Part shown: positions 8,210-15,823 of the stretch, piece after piece
Layout of the letters: the number at the start of each line of letters is the position of its first letter
Position numbering within the stretch: the stretch's first letter is position 1
DNA from: a virus
DNA length: 34,902 nucleotides
Strand: one strand, 5' to 3'
Virus record (IMG/VR): IMGVR_UViG_3300044655_001686
Location: 1 to 34,902 of that record
Notes under the pieces: generated by a model
Databases searched by the model: none
What the model saw: the letters and a program-made list of their open reading frames with translations, nothing else
What the model was told of the DNA's origin: nothing
Made by a program: the position numbers and the translations under genes

Positions 8210-9302
8210 CAAGTTTGGATCTAATTTGTTCTAATGATTTTTTGTTACGATTGGAACATTGTGTTCCAAAGCGGCCACTGGCTATCCAGTCTAGATTATG
8301 TTGTGTGCTGTGTTTGGTAAGCTCAGTCAATTCCTGTGTACTGCGATCAAGCACCTGATCAATCACATTGAAAATTTTCTCAATCCGGTCAAAGTCCCGT
8401 GTTTCCGAATCGTGACTCAAATCTAATCCATAATCAAAACGCAGGCCCAGTTGTTCCAGATATTGATATATGTGTGCCTGCCCCACACTCACAAACGCAC
8501 AACCTGCCAGCAATGGCTTCCATGTTTTTTCTGTCACATACGGACCAGGCCAATAAAAATCCACGCCATCCTTGATGGTGTAACTGTAGTGAAATCCTTC
8601 GTTGGTAAAATTTACCGCAGCATCTGTATAAGGCGCAACACGCCAGTCGCAATTGGCCATGGGATAATTTTTACCGGCATTAAACCCATCTAGTTCCAAG
8701 TGCGGTTGTTCTGCTTCCATAAATGCCAGGACGCTGTCCAAGGGTTTTCTGCCTGTGGGTTCAAAGAAGTAACGATATTGATGGCGGCCATGATAACTGA
8801 TAACACAGTCATCTGCATTGGCATGTTTGAGCAAGTAACCAGTGACATAGTGTTTGAACTGGTCCGTTCGGAAACATAGACTACTGATCTTGTGTGTTGG
8901 TTGATTGGGTTCTGCAGCTATGCCGTACAACAACGCAATTTGATCCAATTGTTTATGCCATGTGATCCAAGATACAAATTCACAGTTGGTTGGCCACCAA
9001 GTTCCGGGCGCAACATCGTTGTCGGTTATGACTAGAATCCGGCTACTGGTGTTTGTTTGTGCTACATGTTTTACAAACTCCACATCCATTTGCTCTAGAT
9101 GAAATGACAACACATACAAACTGTGAGCTGTGGGCAGTTTGCACCACTCGGTAGGCCATTGCAAGTTTAATGCAAACAAAGTATCTTTGGGCCAGGCAAG
9201 GTCAAGGAATTCAGGATATATGTAGCGTACCAAGGCCTGTTGTCCAAGGTCGTGACTCGACGTTATGATGTTTTGATCAAAATAATCGGGGAGTCGAGCC
9301 AT
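8199..9302 (-). CDS. glycosyltransferase-like phage protein, TEKTW family (type A)
   Basis: A 367-residue protein beginning MARLPDYFDQNIITSSHD. Its C-terminal part carries PYVTEKTWKPLLAGCAFVSV and then DLSHDSETRDFDR, the same order as in the product of 3642-4757, so the two are paralogues. The N-terminal half is diverged and contains alternating hydrophobic strands (LFALNLQW, RILVITDND), in keeping with a Rossmann-like first domain of a GT-B enzyme. I chose the ATG at 9302; the frame extends to a GTG at 9368, but that extension (GGCCLRCRIRYL) looks non-coding. The Shine-Dalgarno is weak. Its end lies inside the promoter region of the DsbA-like gene. Confidence 0.58.
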   Translation of the reverse strand: MARLPDYFDQNIITSSHDLGQQALVRYIYPEFLDLAWPKDTLFALNLQWPTEWCKLPTAHSLYVLSFHLEQMDVEFVKHVAQTNTSSRILVITDNDVAPGTWWPTNCEFVSWITWHKQLDQIALLYGIAAEPNQPTHKISSLCFRTDQFKHYVTGYLLKHANADDCVISYHGRHQYRYFFEPTGRKPLDSVLAFMEAEQPHLELDGFNAGKNYPMANCDWRVAPYTDAAVNFTNEGFHYSYTIKDGVDFYWPGPYVTEKTWKPLLAGCAFVSVGQAHIYQYLEQLGLRFDYGLDLSHDSETRDFDRIEKIFNVIDQVLDRSTQELTELTKHSTQHNLDWIASGRFGTQCSNRNKKSLEQIRSKLVDL

Positions 9303-9360
9303 GCAAGTAATTATGCTCACTTTCGATATCAGGTAGCGAATCCGACATCTGAGGCAGCAG

Positions 9361-9405
9361 CCGCCCACTCGGTCCTAAGGCTGAGTTAGTGGGCCGCTTT
9401 CCGGC
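9361..9405 (-). terminator. weak hairpin at the end of the large LysM protein gene
   Basis: On the minus strand GCCCACT pairs with AGTGGGC across an 18-base loop that includes the stop codon of the gene ending at 9386. No T-run follows. The 83-base gap 9303-9385 holds only this stem and no other convincing signal; it may slow or end transcription between the two genes. Confidence 0.25.
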
Positions 9406-12400
9406 TGTGTTCTCTACGACGTTGAGCACCTGCTTGTGTCACATGCTCAATAATTTTGTTACGCACAGCAAATGCTGATTCGCTTACAGCACCGTAACGA
9501 GTAAATGTTTGATCAACAAACTGTTTGATCTTTTGCACATCTTCTTTGGTTTCAACCATTTGTAACATTTCTGCTACTGGTTGTTTCAATGCCTGTGCAA
9601 TACGTTGATCTAGTTTGGCTTTTTCGTCTGGTGTTGGGCCACCTGAGGTTACTTTGGTACCAGCAGGAGCTGCTGTGGGCGCAGGTGCAGGAGTAGTTTT
9701 CATACCTGGGACACCAGTCATAGGCTTGACGCTCATAGTAGTTTTGCCATATCCTGTGGGACCACCTGCAAAGTTAGGTGTCTTTGCAGGAGTAGATTTA
9801 GCATACTTCTCCATGCCAGGTAGCTTGAAGACATTGCCAGCGTTGAATCCTGCGGGCCCACCAGCAGTTGTTTTAGTGGCAGTTGGTGCAGGTGTTGTGT
9901 TAGTTGCTGTAGTATCTGTTGCTGTAGTATCAGTAGGCGTATCGGCCGCTGGTGTTTTACCGGCATTGGCTTTGGCCTGCAACTCGTCGTAAGTCCAGGG
10001 CTTCTGAGTAACTGGATTGGTACCGTAGAATGACATGGACTTTTGTGCGCCACCAGTTCTGGCCTGCGCATCAGTTGCGGCAGGTTCAGTTGCGGCAACA
10101 GGTTCTGCAGAAACTGGCAGTCCCATCTTTTCATAAACACCGTTCACAACGCCAATTGGCACACCTTGCTTGACCAACCAAGCAGACAGTTGATCACTGT
10201 CAGTAGGCTTGCCAGCTTGGTGCCAGTTCATCTTGAGTTTTTCTTTTGTGACATTGGTTGTGAGCTGGCGCCCAAAAGTGCTCAATGCACCGCCTACTGC
10301 CTTGGTACCGCGATCTAATGCATCAAGTCCACGACCAAACCAGCTCTTTTTTGCAGGATCAGCAGGCTGTGTTGGAGCGTCGGACATGTCGGGGCGAAGC
10401 AAGTCTGGCAATGCTTCACGACCCGGGCCAGCGGCATCGCCTGTTGGTGTGGTAGGTGTTGGTGCTGGTGTAGGCGCAGGAGTAGGGTTTAGTGGTACTG
10501 TTGTTGCAGAATTACGTCGGCTTCTATTAATAGTATCTTCTGGAGAGCCAAAATTCAATTTAGGCTCTGGAGTAGGTGTTGGTATTGTTGGTTTTCTGTT
10601 CGGTACTGTAATTACACCAGGATCACCCGCTTTAACGTCTCGTGGTTCTGGTGTCGGGGTAGGGCCTGGCTTGGGTGCCGGTGTTGGTGCCGGACCTGGC
10701 TTGGGTGCAGGTGTGGGCGCAGGAGTAGGCGTTGGCTTAGGTGCCGGTGTAGATATTTCTAAGCCAGGAATAGGTTTAGATGTTCCTATGAGATTAAAGT
10801 CGTCATCATAGTACAATTGAGCATTTGGCCCTGGACCTTCAGGATCATCGGGATCTGGAACAAAACCCACTAATCTTCCATCAGCAGCTCTCTCTAAACC
10901 TCGACCCTGGGTAGCCTGATACATTTTCTGTATACGTTCGTTACGAGCTATTTCTTCAGGTGACAGTTCATCTGTTGGAACTTTATCAAGCTCAGCAATT
11001 CTTTGTAGGTTTTCAAAAACTGTGTAAACGCCTAGCGGTGTCAAATGCATGCTACGACCCTGTGGCTTGCCTATGCTTTCGTTCAGTGCCCAACTCAGTG
11101 TTGTGAGCTTCTGATCAATCAGCTTGTCCACAGGCAATCGACGTAGTTTTACTTTGTTTATCCAGTTGGTGCTTTCCTTCACTGCACCTGCCATGGCGGC
11201 CTTGGCCTTCATTGTGGCAATTTGCTGTGCTGTTTGAATAGCGCGAGCCGAAGGTTCTGCTCCGTATCTAGCAATCTCTTGTGCGTATGCTTGTTGATAC
11301 ACAGGGCTAGCCATAATTTGATCACTAGTGACACCAGACAGTGTGCCAGCAGTGCTAGCACCTGCACTACTAGATCCAGCAGCATCTACCAATTCTGCTG
11401 GGAATTTAGTAAAGTATGCCTGGCCCCTATAGACGTATCCAGTTACTTCTTGTCCACCGTAAGGAATTTTGATATATTCACCACCGGGCAGCAATCTTGG
11501 TTGAAATTGACCACCTTGCGGGAACACTGATGCTTTGATAGTTTCGCCAGATGGTAATGTTACTGTACCTGAATTTGTGGCTGGATCAAATGTCAATGGA
11601 CTTGGTGCGGGGGCAGCAGCCGCGGTGGCAACATCAGCAGCTGAAGCAACATCGCCTGCACCGGGCCCGCCCAGGAGTTCAGGACCTCCTGATTGCCGTG
11701 CAGCATCCGCTGCCACACGGTCGGCTGCTATGCCACCGTCAGGACCAAGGCGACCCATTCCTTGTTGTTTTAAATTGGTTGTGGCATCAAGACTGTATGC
11801 ACTGTTGTTTGGATTGTACTGACCAGTGTAGAAGTTAGGATCGTCAAGGAACCGTTGCAAATTGCCACCAGCTGAATCTGGAGTGGTATAACTCATTCTA
11901 TTCAAGTCAGCTATATCAGCTGGATCGGGCAACTTGATAGTCTGTCCTGCTTTTATTATGTTGGGATTACCATCGGGTCCAAAATACACTTCATTGCCAG
12001 GAAGGCGTCTAAATGCTTCTGGATTGATTTTTTTATCTGCCAGGATTTGAGACAAGGTGTCGTCTGGTTTAATTTTATAATCAATAGCATTTTTTACAAT
12101 ATCATCAAATCTTGAAGCACCAGCAGCAGCTTCTGCTCCTGTTAGGCCAGCTGCGCCATCTGGTCCATAGCCAGCGGCAATGTCAGTGGGAGTAGGCGCC
12201 AGGTCGCCGGTGTAATAAGGCATCTTATCGTCGGGACTGATATGAAATCCTGGAGAAAGATTACCGGCATCGTCAAAGGGTGGCAGTTGGCTAGGATCAC
12301 CCATGCCCCCAGCCTCGGCCCCTGCGGCAGCTTGGTCGCCGCCAAAAAATCCTGCAACTTTGTTTGCCGCCCAGGCAAATGCGGCTGTACTGCCAGCCTT

Positions 12401-13162
12401 GAGTACAATGTCTGAAAACTTCTCGCCTTTGATTGCTGAGTCTAGTCCAACCACAAACGCACCAATGGCTGGTAAACTTGCACCACCGGTGGCAAGACCA
12501 GTAATGGCGATCAGTGCGGCTTTGGCCAGGCCGGCTGTCTTGGGGTATTCTTTGGCCAACATGCGATATTTTTTGATGGCTTGCATGACTCGGCCATCTT
12601 GACCACCAGCTACATTAGCCAGCGCATCTGTTGCCTTATCATAGGCCACATCCACAGCTTCCACCTTAACGTTGCTTTGTATACCGCTCCAGACACCTTT
12701 CAACGCATCGGCTACACCACCTGCAAAGTCCATGGTGGTATCTTTGCCACGGCCCAAGAATGTACGGTTGGCACCAGTGGCCTTGTCGGTCATGCCTGTT
12801 TCAGCATCTGCAAAAATTTTAAGGATTTCTGGTTCTGTTAGTTTACGTTCAGCAATGTAACGACCTACTCGCTTGAACTTGATGTAGATGGGATCTTCCA
12901 TCAACCAGGCTTCGTTTACAGGTTTCTTTTTCTTTGCAAAGTATTCAGCATTTGCTTTACGAACACGCTCTTGGTCAGCACGTAGTCTACGTTGATCTGG
13001 ATCCATGAAGTCAGGATCATCTGGATGACGTCTTGGAATGGCGCTGCCTGATGGTCTTGGCTTGCGCGGTGTATCACCTGGACGGTCATAGTCAATGCCT
13101 GGCAAGTCGTATGGGCCACCTTCTTTAAGGGGTTTGGGATTGAATAATTGGTCTACTATCAT
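9386..13162 (-). CDS. large LysM-containing, proline/alanine-rich putative virion protein
   Basis: A 1258-residue protein, probably structural or injected; I know no single named homologue. It opens with a basic, Pro/Arg-rich region that has a candidate prohead-protease site (PLKE before GG, residues 11-14). Next come a conserved-looking helical segment (about 85-205), a hydrophobic Gly/Ala stretch (about 211-240) that could insert in membrane, and a LysM-like peptidoglycan-binding segment at about 360-412 (YKIKPDDTLSQILADKKI ... AGQTIKLPD). Long low-complexity linkers follow, including proline repeats near residues 804-835 and Ala/Thr-rich stretches further on. The C-terminus is a charged helical domain. 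Wall-binding, membrane-like and flexible parts together suit a protein acting at the cell envelope during infection. It has a regular composition for its frame and no frameshift. Confidence 0.65.
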   Translation of the reverse strand: MIVDQLFNPKPLKEGGPYDLPGIDYDRPGDTPRKPRPSGSAIPRRHPDDPDFMDPDQRRLRADQERVRKANAEYFAKKKKPVNEAWLMEDPIYIKFKRVGRYIAERKLTEPEILKIFADAETGMTDKATGANRTFLGRGKDTTMDFAGGVADALKGVWSGIQSNVKVEAVDVAYDKATDALANVAGGQDGRVMQAIKKYRMLAKEYPKTAGLAKAALIAITGLATGGASLPAIGAFVVGLDSAIKGEKFSDIVLKAGSTAAFAWAANKVAGFFGGDQAAAGAEAGGMGDPSQLPPFDDAGNLSPGFHISPDDKMPYYTGDLAPTPTDIAAGYGPDGAAGLTGAEAAAGASRFDDIVKNAIDYKIKPDDTLSQILADKKINPEAFRRLPGNEVYFGPDGNPNIIKAGQTIKLPDPADIADLNRMSYTTPDSAGGNLQRFLDDPNFYTGQYNPNNSAYSLDATTNLKQQGMGRLGPDGGIAADRVAADAARQSGGPELLGGPGAGDVASAADVATAAAAPAPSPLTFDPATNSGTVTLPSGETIKASVFPQGGQFQPRLLPGGEYIKIPYGGQEVTGYVYRGQAYFTKFPAELVDAAGSSSAGASTAGTLSGVTSDQIMASPVYQQAYAQEIARYGAEPSARAIQTAQQIATMKAKAAMAGAVKESTNWINKVKLRRLPVDKLIDQKLTTLSWALNESIGKPQGRSMHLTPLGVYTVFENLQRIAELDKVPTDELSPEEIARNERIQKMYQATQGRGLERAADGRLVGFVPDPDDPEGPGPNAQLYYDDDFNLIGTSKPIPGLEISTPAPKPTPTPAPTPAPKPGPAPTPAPKPGPTPTPEPRDVKAGDPGVITVPNRKPTIPTPTPEPKLNFGSPEDTINRSRRNSATTVPLNPTPAPTPAPTPTTPTGDAAGPGREALPDLLRPDMSDAPTQPADPAKKSWFGRGLDALDRGTKAVGGALSTFGRQLTTNVTKEKLKMNWHQAGKPTDSDQLSAWLVKQGVPIGVVNGVYEKMGLPVSAEPVAATEPAATDAQARTGGAQKSMSFYGTNPVTQKPWTYDELQAKANAGKTPAADTPTDTTATDTTATNTTPAPTATKTTAGGPAGFNAGNVFKLPGMEKYAKSTPAKTPNFAGGPTGYGKTTMSVKPMTGVPGMKTTPAPAPTAAPAGTKVTSGGPTPDEKAKLDQRIAQALKQPVAEMLQMVETKEDVQKIKQFVDQTFTRYGAVSESAFAVRNKIIEHVTQAGAQRRREHSRKAAH
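10662..10751 (-). repeat. three tandem 30-base units encoding a Pro/Ala/Thr linker
   Basis: Units at 10662-10691 and 10692-10721 differ at few bases, and 10722-10751 is a more diverged third copy. On the minus strand each encodes ten residues of the APTPAPKPGP type. They lie in frame inside the large LysM protein, so they are a protein linker that grew by duplication and could vary in length between strains. Confidence 0.8.
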
Positions 13163-13163
13163 A

Positions 13164-13883
13164 TTATCGTTCTTCTATATAATCTTGACTCTGGTCCTGT
13201 CGCTGTCTGCGCTTTTGAAACAGTTTCACTGCCATGTCAGCATGGTCAATGCGGGGGAAACGTGTGGGTAAACTGCGCTCGCCATGACGAACTTCGTAAC
13301 CTGATTCATCATCGCCCCAGCACTCTAGACACGTGCCATCTTCTAGGGTGTATGTTCTCACTGGAGATTCACTCATGGCCGACATTGGGGAGGCCGGTGC
13401 TGCTACCGCAGCCGCTATGTGATCTTCAACGCCGTGTGCTACTTCTGTGTCAGCAGGATCACCAATGGGTTGTACATCCTGGTCCCAGGTAGCATTTTCT
13501 TCAACTTCGTCTTCAGTTTGTGGATCATCGTCGATGTTTAGTTCTGCTTTGGCTTTGCGTACCAAACGACTGTCAAGGTGATTTTCTTTTTCTAACTTTT
13601 CCAAGTAGTCAGCAAATTGCCCCTTCACACGACTGATCATGTCTTCTTCAACTTCTTGCATGGCTTCAGCAAGAGCATTTTCACCCACCATGTAACCATC
13701 AAGTGGATGCGCCTGATAGGGTTTCTTTGTGAGTGTAGGAGAGATGTTGCGTGGTTTCAGCAAAGCAGGCAACTGAGGCACACCCTGTTGCTGTTTGTTT
13801 AGTCCGTGGCGCACCGAGACTGGGGTAGTTTTACCCTCAATCAAGGCCAGGCGTTCAATTATGCCGTAAATGGGATCTGTCAT
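13164..13883 (-). CDS. hypothetical acidic protein, possible capsid-packaged cargo
   Basis: A 239-residue protein I do not recognise. It begins MTDPIYGIIERLALIEGKTT; the L-I-E before Gly at residues 14-16 fits the (L/I)-x-E cleavage rule of T4 prohead protease. The middle part (about 90-135) is helical and acidic, followed by an Ala-rich spacer. The C-terminal part (about 175-225) is compact, with TYTLEDGTCLECWGDDESGYEVRHGER recoverable as a small beta-rich unit around two Cys (write-up split: TYTLEDGTCLECW, then DDESGYEVRHGER). It overlaps the Dps-like gene by ATGA and lies two bases from the LysM protein gene, so the three are likely co-transcribed. Function unknown. Confidence 0.6.
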   Translation of the reverse strand: MTDPIYGIIERLALIEGKTTPVSVRHGLNKQQQGVPQLPALLKPRNISPTLTKKPYQAHPLDGYMVGENALAEAMQEVEEDMISRVKGQFADYLEKLEKENHLDSRLVRKAKAELNIDDDPQTEDEVEENATWDQDVQPIGDPADTEVAHGVEDHIAAAVAAPASPMSAMSESPVRTYTLEDGTCLECWGDDESGYEVRHGERSLPTRFPRIDHADMAVKLFQKRRQRQDQSQDYIEER

Positions 13884-14323
13884 GCTCTAGCGTCTTTCAG
13901 AAAACTTCTCAACATCCAGCCGTGCTTGCCGTGTGCATCAATACGGGCGGCCAAAAAGTCCATGATGCCTTGCTGACTTTCTTGTTCAGCAATTTGGAAT
14001 GTTTTGTTCAGTAAGTCTATCATTTGACCGTTGTTGGCATACAACTCTTCGATCATGAGTCGAGCACGCGGAATCTTGGTTTGGCCAGAAATCGTAGACA
14101 GCTCGCTAAAACGTTCAAAGCTGCCAGGAGTGTAATCATCTAAAATGCGGATAAATTCAGCAGTTTGGTCTATGCTGTTTTCGTAGACTTCTTCGTAGAT
14201 CTTGCCAAAGAACTTGTGCAGTTGAGCAAAGTCAGGACCCTCCACGTTCCAGTGAAATAGCTGGGCTTTGATTACGAATGCGTATTCAGTTGCCAGGAGA
14301 GTTTTTAAAGCGTCCGCGAGCAT
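13880..14323 (-). CDS. Dps/ferritin-like protein
   Basis: A 147-residue four-helix protein of the Dps type. The N-terminal helix ends in AQLFHWNVEGPDF and is followed by LHKFFGKIYEEVYENSIDQTAEFIR, matching the Dps ferroxidase pattern HWN...H...Y...D..AE. The acidic pair usually found after the second His (FEE in many Dps) reads FGK here, so iron oxidation may be weakened. Family members store iron, protect DNA from peroxide, and occur in some T4-like phages. I chose the ATG at 14323 because AAGGA precedes it and the Dps fold starts there; the 20-residue extension upstream is antisense-like. The start overlaps the preceding gene by 38 bases. It may protect packaged or host DNA. Confidence 0.8.
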   Translation of the reverse strand: MLADALKTLLATEYAFVIKAQLFHWNVEGPDFAQLHKFFGKIYEEVYENSIDQTAEFIRILDDYTPGSFERFSELSTISGQTKIPRARLMIEELYANNGQMIDLLNKTFQIAEQESQQGIMDFLAARIDAHGKHGWMLRSFLKDARA

Positions 14324-14489
14324 GTTTGTTCCTTTTGTATTCCTTGGGCGTGTTAGGCGTAGGATCGTTTGTATATTTACCACTCAACAACGATCCGCCA
14401 TTTCTTGACACGGTGCCCATGGCCATGCTTACTGGCGCTATACCACCGGCTGTGGTGCTGGTTTCAGCAATGAATTCTCGAGCTCTCAT
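14286..14489 (-). CDS. small protein with T4-like capsid-targeting N-terminus (MRAREFIAE)
   Basis: A 67-residue protein beginning MRAREFIAE, very like the T4 capsid-targeting peptide MKTYQEFIAE, with an I-A-E cleavage site before Thr. The rest is Gly/Ser-rich and then basic (EYKRNKHARGRFKNSPGN), with no hydrophobic core, so the mature form would be a short, positively charged peptide such as T4 internal proteins. It overlaps the upstream gene by ATGA and the Dps-like gene by 38 bases. The unusually long overlap is a mild reason for doubt, but the N-terminus recurs in another gene of this window (20566-21144), which supports it. Confidence 0.65.
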   Translation of the reverse strand: MRAREFIAETSTTAGGIAPVSMAMGTVSRNGGSLLSGKYTNDPTPNTPKEYKRNKHARGRFKNSPGN

Positions 14490-14773
14490 TCAGTTCTTTC
14501 GGGGGTATATATCTGCACACGACCTTCGCGAGTGATAATAGCTGGGCCTGTGTCTATACGCAGGTTATGGACTTTGATCCTGGCATGCTCAGGTTCAACC
14601 AATTCATATCGTATGGTATAGTGCCCGGGGCCTGCTTGAATTGGAATGTATTCTTCAAGGTACTGTTCGCGCCAGATCCATGATCGTTCTGTGAACAATT
14701 CATCGTTCACATAGCATCTATAACGTGGGGGGTCGCCCTGTTTCCACTTGACATATACATCACACACAGCCAT
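14486..14773 (-). CDS. hypothetical small beta-rich protein
   Basis: A 95-residue protein from the ATG at 14773 (MAVCDVYVKWKQGDPPRYRC). It alternates hydrophobic and polar residues and carries the block NDELFTERSWIWREQYLEE, then GHYTIRYELVEPEHARIKV, as expected of a small beta-sandwich. Such folds often bind sugars, but nothing here proves it. Two further in-frame ATGs (14791, 14806) are possible starts; none has a Shine-Dalgarno. A T4-type late promoter would begin transcription at about 14791, making that ATG leaderless. It starts the minus-strand run that goes on through the Dps-like gene. Confidence 0.6.
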   Translation of the reverse strand: MAVCDVYVKWKQGDPPRYRCYVNDELFTERSWIWREQYLEEYIPIQAGPGHYTIRYELVEPEHARIKVHNLRIDTGPAIITREGRVQIYTPERTE

Positions 14774-14796
14774 AACAAATTCAGTTTGCATAAAGA

Positions 14797-14804
14797 TATT
14801 TATC
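14797..14804 (-). promoter_or_regulatory. T4-type late promoter (GATAAATA), minus strand
   Basis: GATAAATA on the minus strand differs from TATAAATA only in the first base. By T4 spacing the transcript would start near 14791. It forms one arm of an inverted repeat with the plus-strand promoter at 14817-14824. Confidence 0.6.
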
Positions 14805-14816
14805 AAAAACTACGCC

Positions 14817-14824
14817 TATAAATA
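14817..14824 (+). promoter_or_regulatory. T4-type late promoter (TATAAATA), plus strand
   Basis: An exact TATAAATA. T4 late transcripts start six bases after its last base, which here is the A of the radical SAM ATG at 14830. The mRNA would then be leaderless, and no Shine-Dalgarno is visible. Confidence 0.7.
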
Positions 14825-14829
14825 TCTGC

Positions 14830-15816
14830 ATGCTGAAACTTCAACACATACAGTCGGTGCATGTGGAACTTACCACACGATGCAATGCCCGATGTCCCAT
14901 GTGCATGCGCAACTATCGCGGCAGTGATTTTAATTCTGGCTATCCAGATACTGAACTGTTGTTGGAACACATACAACACATACTGACTCCAGCAGTATTA
15001 GAACAGGTTGAGCATGTGAATTTCAATGGTAATCTTGGGGATTTCGGCCTGGCGCGAGATGCAGCAGAAATTGTAGAATATCTGGTGGCCAATCGCACAG
15101 AAGTTTCTATCAATACCAATGGCAGCATGCGATCCAAATCCTGGTGGTCGCGCCTGGCTTTACCAAATGTCACCATTGGATTTGCACTAGACGGCCTGGC
15201 GGATACTCACAATTTGTATAGACAAGACACTGACTGGAACCGTGTGATTGAAAATGCCACTGCATTTATAGCAGCGGGTGGTCAAGCCATATGGCGGTTT
15301 GTGCCATTTGATCATAATCGACATCAAGAAGCAGAATGCCGCAGACTTGCTGAAAAACTTGGGTTTGTGGCGTTTGAAAACATCTATGATGGCAGAGATT
15401 CAGGCCCAGTATACACACGCACTGGTGCGTTCAGTCATTGGCTTGGACCTGCAGGTGATCCGCCGCCCATCAAAGACATGTTGCAAAGCCATATCACTTG
15501 GTATGACAGCAAGACTGTAAAGATATCCAAAGATACTGCCACTCTCAACTTACGGTGTCGTCACAAGATGGCCAAAGAAATATATCTAGCCGCAGACGGC
15601 ACTGTGTACCCTTGTTGTTACTTGGGATTCTACCCGCACAGCATGAACCACCCCGGCAACCAAGAACTTGCTCATCTGGTTGCTGAAAACAACGCACTTG
15701 AATACCCACTTGAACATTGTTTGAACTGGTTTGACCGTGTAGAACAATCATGGAACCAGACCAGTGTACGTGATGGTAGAACATTTCAATGCGTGAACAC
15801 ATGCAATCAAACATAA
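14830..15816 (+). CDS. radical SAM enzyme with SPASM-type C-terminus
   Basis: A 328-residue radical SAM enzyme. TTRCNARCPMC gives C18, C22 and C25, the CxxxCxxC site of the [4Fe-4S] cluster that cleaves S-adenosylmethionine. FNGNLGDFG and INTNGS are typical later strands of the barrel. The C-terminus holds further Cys at 243, 262, 263, 297, 321 and 325 with LAADGTVYPCCYLG, the pattern of a SPASM/twitch auxiliary-cluster domain. Relatives modify peptides (anSMEs, mycofactocin maturation) or act in sugar chemistry. The substrate is unknown; immediate co-transcription with two glycosyltransferase-like genes suggests a carbohydrate-linked step, and there is no obvious small precursor peptide next to it. 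It is the first gene of a plus-strand island inside minus-strand DNA. Confidence 0.88.
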   Translation: MLKLQHIQSVHVELTTRCNARCPMCMRNYRGSDFNSGYPDTELLLEHIQHILTPAVLEQVEHVNFNGNLGDFGLARDAAEIVEYLVANRTEVSINTNGSMRSKSWWSRLALPNVTIGFALDGLADTHNLYRQDTDWNRVIENATAFIAAGGQAIWRFVPFDHNRHQEAECRRLAEKLGFVAFENIYDGRDSGPVYTRTGAFSHWLGPAGDPPPIKDMLQSHITWYDSKTVKISKDTATLNLRCRHKMAKEIYLAADGTVYPCCYLGFYPHSMNHPGNQELAHLVAENNALEYPLEHCLNWFDRVEQSWNQTSVRDGRTFQCVNTCNQT

Positions 15817-15823
15817 GGACTTT

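Noticed and set aside
9303-9368. GTG-initiated extension of the glycosyltransferase-like gene at 8199
   Set aside because: The extension is Cys/Arg-rich, has no Shine-Dalgarno and starts at GTG; the ATG at 9302 gives a sensible N-terminus.
10662-10751. Tandem repeats as a CRISPR array
   Set aside because: The 30-base units are directly adjacent with no spacers and lie in frame inside a coding region.
10209-10811. 200-residue plus-strand frame rich in Gly and Val, and the frame at 9615-9992
   Set aside because: Both are exact antisense of the Pro/Ala/Thr-rich linkers of the large LysM protein; the simple composition keeps the opposite strand open without coding.
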